Source: JBEKCP01 sp050014815 (GTDB lineage Bacteria > Planctomycetota > Planctomycetia > Pirellulales > Thermoguttaceae). From it: a stretch of 7,297 bases of DNA. The stretch is from NCBI GenBank assembly GCA_050014815.1, contig JBEKCP010000310.1, positions 1 to 7,297 of the forward strand, read 5' to 3'. This document shows, in pieces, positions 6,530 to 7,297 of the stretch. The notes below the pieces were generated by a model, which was not told the DNA's origin, searched no databases, and worked only from the letters and a program-made list of their open reading frames with translations. Made by a program: the position numbers and the translations under genes. How positions within the stretch are numbered: the stretch's first letter is position 1; each line of letters begins with the position of its first letter.

Positions 6530-6613
6530 TGCGTGATTCCGGGAGGAAAGCCCCCGGACTGCGTCCGGGGGTTGCGGCGTAACGCGGGGTACCAAACCTC
6601 CCGGAATCGTGCA
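6530..6613 (+). other. 84-nt structured element: leader RNA or dispersed palindrome
   Basis: The ends 6530-6546 and 6597-6613 form a 17-bp stem: a perfect 12-bp core (GATTCCGGGAGG with CCTCCCGGAATC) plus five outer pairs, two of them G-U. Those two wobbles pair only in a plus-strand transcript. Inside are a perfect 9-bp hairpin, CCCCCGGAC-TGC-GTCCGGGGG (6551-6571), and a weaker stem, TGCG-GCGTAA-CGCG (6573-6586). The rest is mostly unpaired and includes GGGGTACCAAA (6586-6596). The layout is a three-way junction. It ends 25 nt before the DnaA-like start codon. I do not recognise an RNA family. It may instead be a mobile palindromic repeat. It is a poor terminator because no T-run follows. Confidence 0.6.
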
Positions 6614-6626
6614 AGGCTATTTAGGC

Positions 6627-6633
6627 GAGGGAG
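6627..6633 (+). promoter_or_regulatory. Ribosome binding site for the DnaA-like gene
   Basis: GAGGGAG lies 5 nt before the ATG at 6639. This supports that start over the in-frame GTG at 6609, which lies in the right arm of the fold-back element and has no ribosome site. Confidence 0.7.
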
Positions 6634-6638
6634 CCACC

Positions 6639-7297
6639 ATGGCCGAGAGCGTCGTGACGATCCCGTTGCGGGGGCAGCCGCTTGCGCGGAGTCCGCGACT
6701 GGATGACGACGGCCCCGCCGCCATCGGCCATTTCTTTGCCGGGCGGGAGAACCTGTTGGTGGAACCGGCCGTCGAGGGCGTGCTCCAGCGCCGTGCGGCC
6801 GCCTGCAATCCCCTGCTGCTCTACGGCCCCAGCGGAACGGGAAAGTCGCACCTCGCCCGGGGAATCGCCGCGGCCTGGCGGAGCCGGTATCCGGGCCAAC
6901 GGATCGTCTCGACCACGGCGGTCGATTTCGCCCGCGAATTGGCCGAGGCGATCGAGGCCCAGGCCGTCGAGGATTTTCGCGCCCACTGGCGAGGCGCCGC
7001 GCTGGCGGTCTTCGAGGACGTGACCGACTTGGCCGGCCGCGACGCCGCCCAGGAGGAAATGATCCGGACGCTTGATGTCCTCCTCGAGCAGGAGGCCCAA
7101 GTGGTGCTGACCGCGCGGTCGGACCCCGCCGAGTTCCGCGCGCTCGACCCCGCGCTCCGAAGCCGGCTGGTAGACGGCCACTAGGTGCCTCTCAGTTCTC
7201 CCTGCAATTAAGAACGGCGGGCCATCCTTCGCGAATGGAGCAGTCTACGGCACCTCGATCTGGCCGAGCCGATCCTGGATCGATTGGCCCACGGGCT
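6639..7297 (+). pseudogene. DnaA-like AAA+ ATPase gene interrupted by two in-frame stops
   Basis: DnaA-type ATPases open the replication origin; relatives such as Hda regulate this. The first 181 residues give the DnaA ATPase core: FFAGRENLLVEPAV near 32-45, NPLLLYGPSGTGKSHL with the Walker A lysine at 69, a Walker B-like AVFEDVTDLAG (E126, D127), sensor I VVLTARSD (155-162), and the arginine-finger motif LRSRLVDG (R174, R176). A TAG at 7182 then ends the frame. Homology continues in the same frame: VPLSSPCN, a second stop (TAA, 7209), then ERRAILREWSSLRHLDLAEP and on to the right edge. This aligns without gaps to the E. coli DnaA segment after its arginine finger (VAIEPPELETRVAIL). The ATPase lid is therefore broken, and the DNA-binding domain would lie beyond the window. 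The N-terminus lacks DnaA domain I but resembles the planctomycete form as I remember it. A local sequencing error is possible. Confidence 0.78.

Noticed and set aside
6551..6571. Rho-independent terminator for the cysteine desulfurase
   Set aside because: The stem is strong, but only two T residues follow before GC-rich sequence. The larger enclosing stem explains it better.
6530..6613. SRP RNA, tmRNA or a known riboswitch
   Set aside because: None of the conserved cores I know is present, for example the SRP GGAAGCAGCC region or tRNA-like ends. The element is reported as unassigned.
7182..7211. Stop-codon reassignment (TAG/TAA read as Gln) to explain the DnaA-like gene
   Set aside because: The cysteine desulfurase ends at a TAG where its family ends, and dcd also ends in TAG. 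The 1291 open codons of uvrA contain no TAG or TAA. The standard code fits the window.

Overview
The window looks like chromosomal DNA from a GC-rich planctomycete-like bacterium. This is an inference from three things: a tandemly duplicated UvrA, a DnaA-like ATPase of the form I associate with planctomycetes, and short dispersed repeats translated inside a housekeeping gene. The large genes are roughly 70% GC by eye. The stretch from about 4015 to 5200 is clearly AT-richer (one sampled 60-base line is 43% GC), which suggests a foreign or recently acquired patch.

Layout. Minus strand, 3873 down past the left edge: uvrA, with 1291 uninterrupted codons in the window. It encodes one complete UvrA (residues about 1-1000) fused through a short linker to a second UvrA whose first quarter is visible. 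Three repeat-derived segments are translated in frame inside it: a heptanucleotide tract (3067-3133), a 40-bp palindromic repeat (1875-1914), and a pair of the same repeat as inverted arms flanked by TGAG (770-879). Minus strand, 4997 to 4012: a two-gene unit with a good sigma70-type promoter (5135-5163) and a good ribosome site. It holds an unrecognised 109-residue protein followed 6 bases later by a dCTP deaminase gene (dcd). The dcd gene is broken by an exact 14-bp tandem duplication; removing one copy restores a complete 211-residue protein.

Plus strand: a NifS/IscS-type cysteine desulfurase (5320-6480) that keeps its catalytic residues but has changes at two normally conserved cofactor-contact positions. 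Next comes an intergenic region with an extended -10 promoter candidate and a striking 84-nt fold-back element (6530-6613). Last is a DnaA-like AAA+ ATPase gene (6639 to the right edge) interrupted by two in-frame stops (7182, 7209), with recognisable DnaA homology continuing beyond them.

The genes do not form one pathway. The minus-strand genes deal with DNA repair and nucleotide metabolism, and the plus-strand genes with sulfur mobilisation and replication initiation. The most notable signals are the precise duplication that breaks dcd, the repeats domesticated inside uvrA, the fold-back element, and the decayed or disrupted DnaA-like gene.
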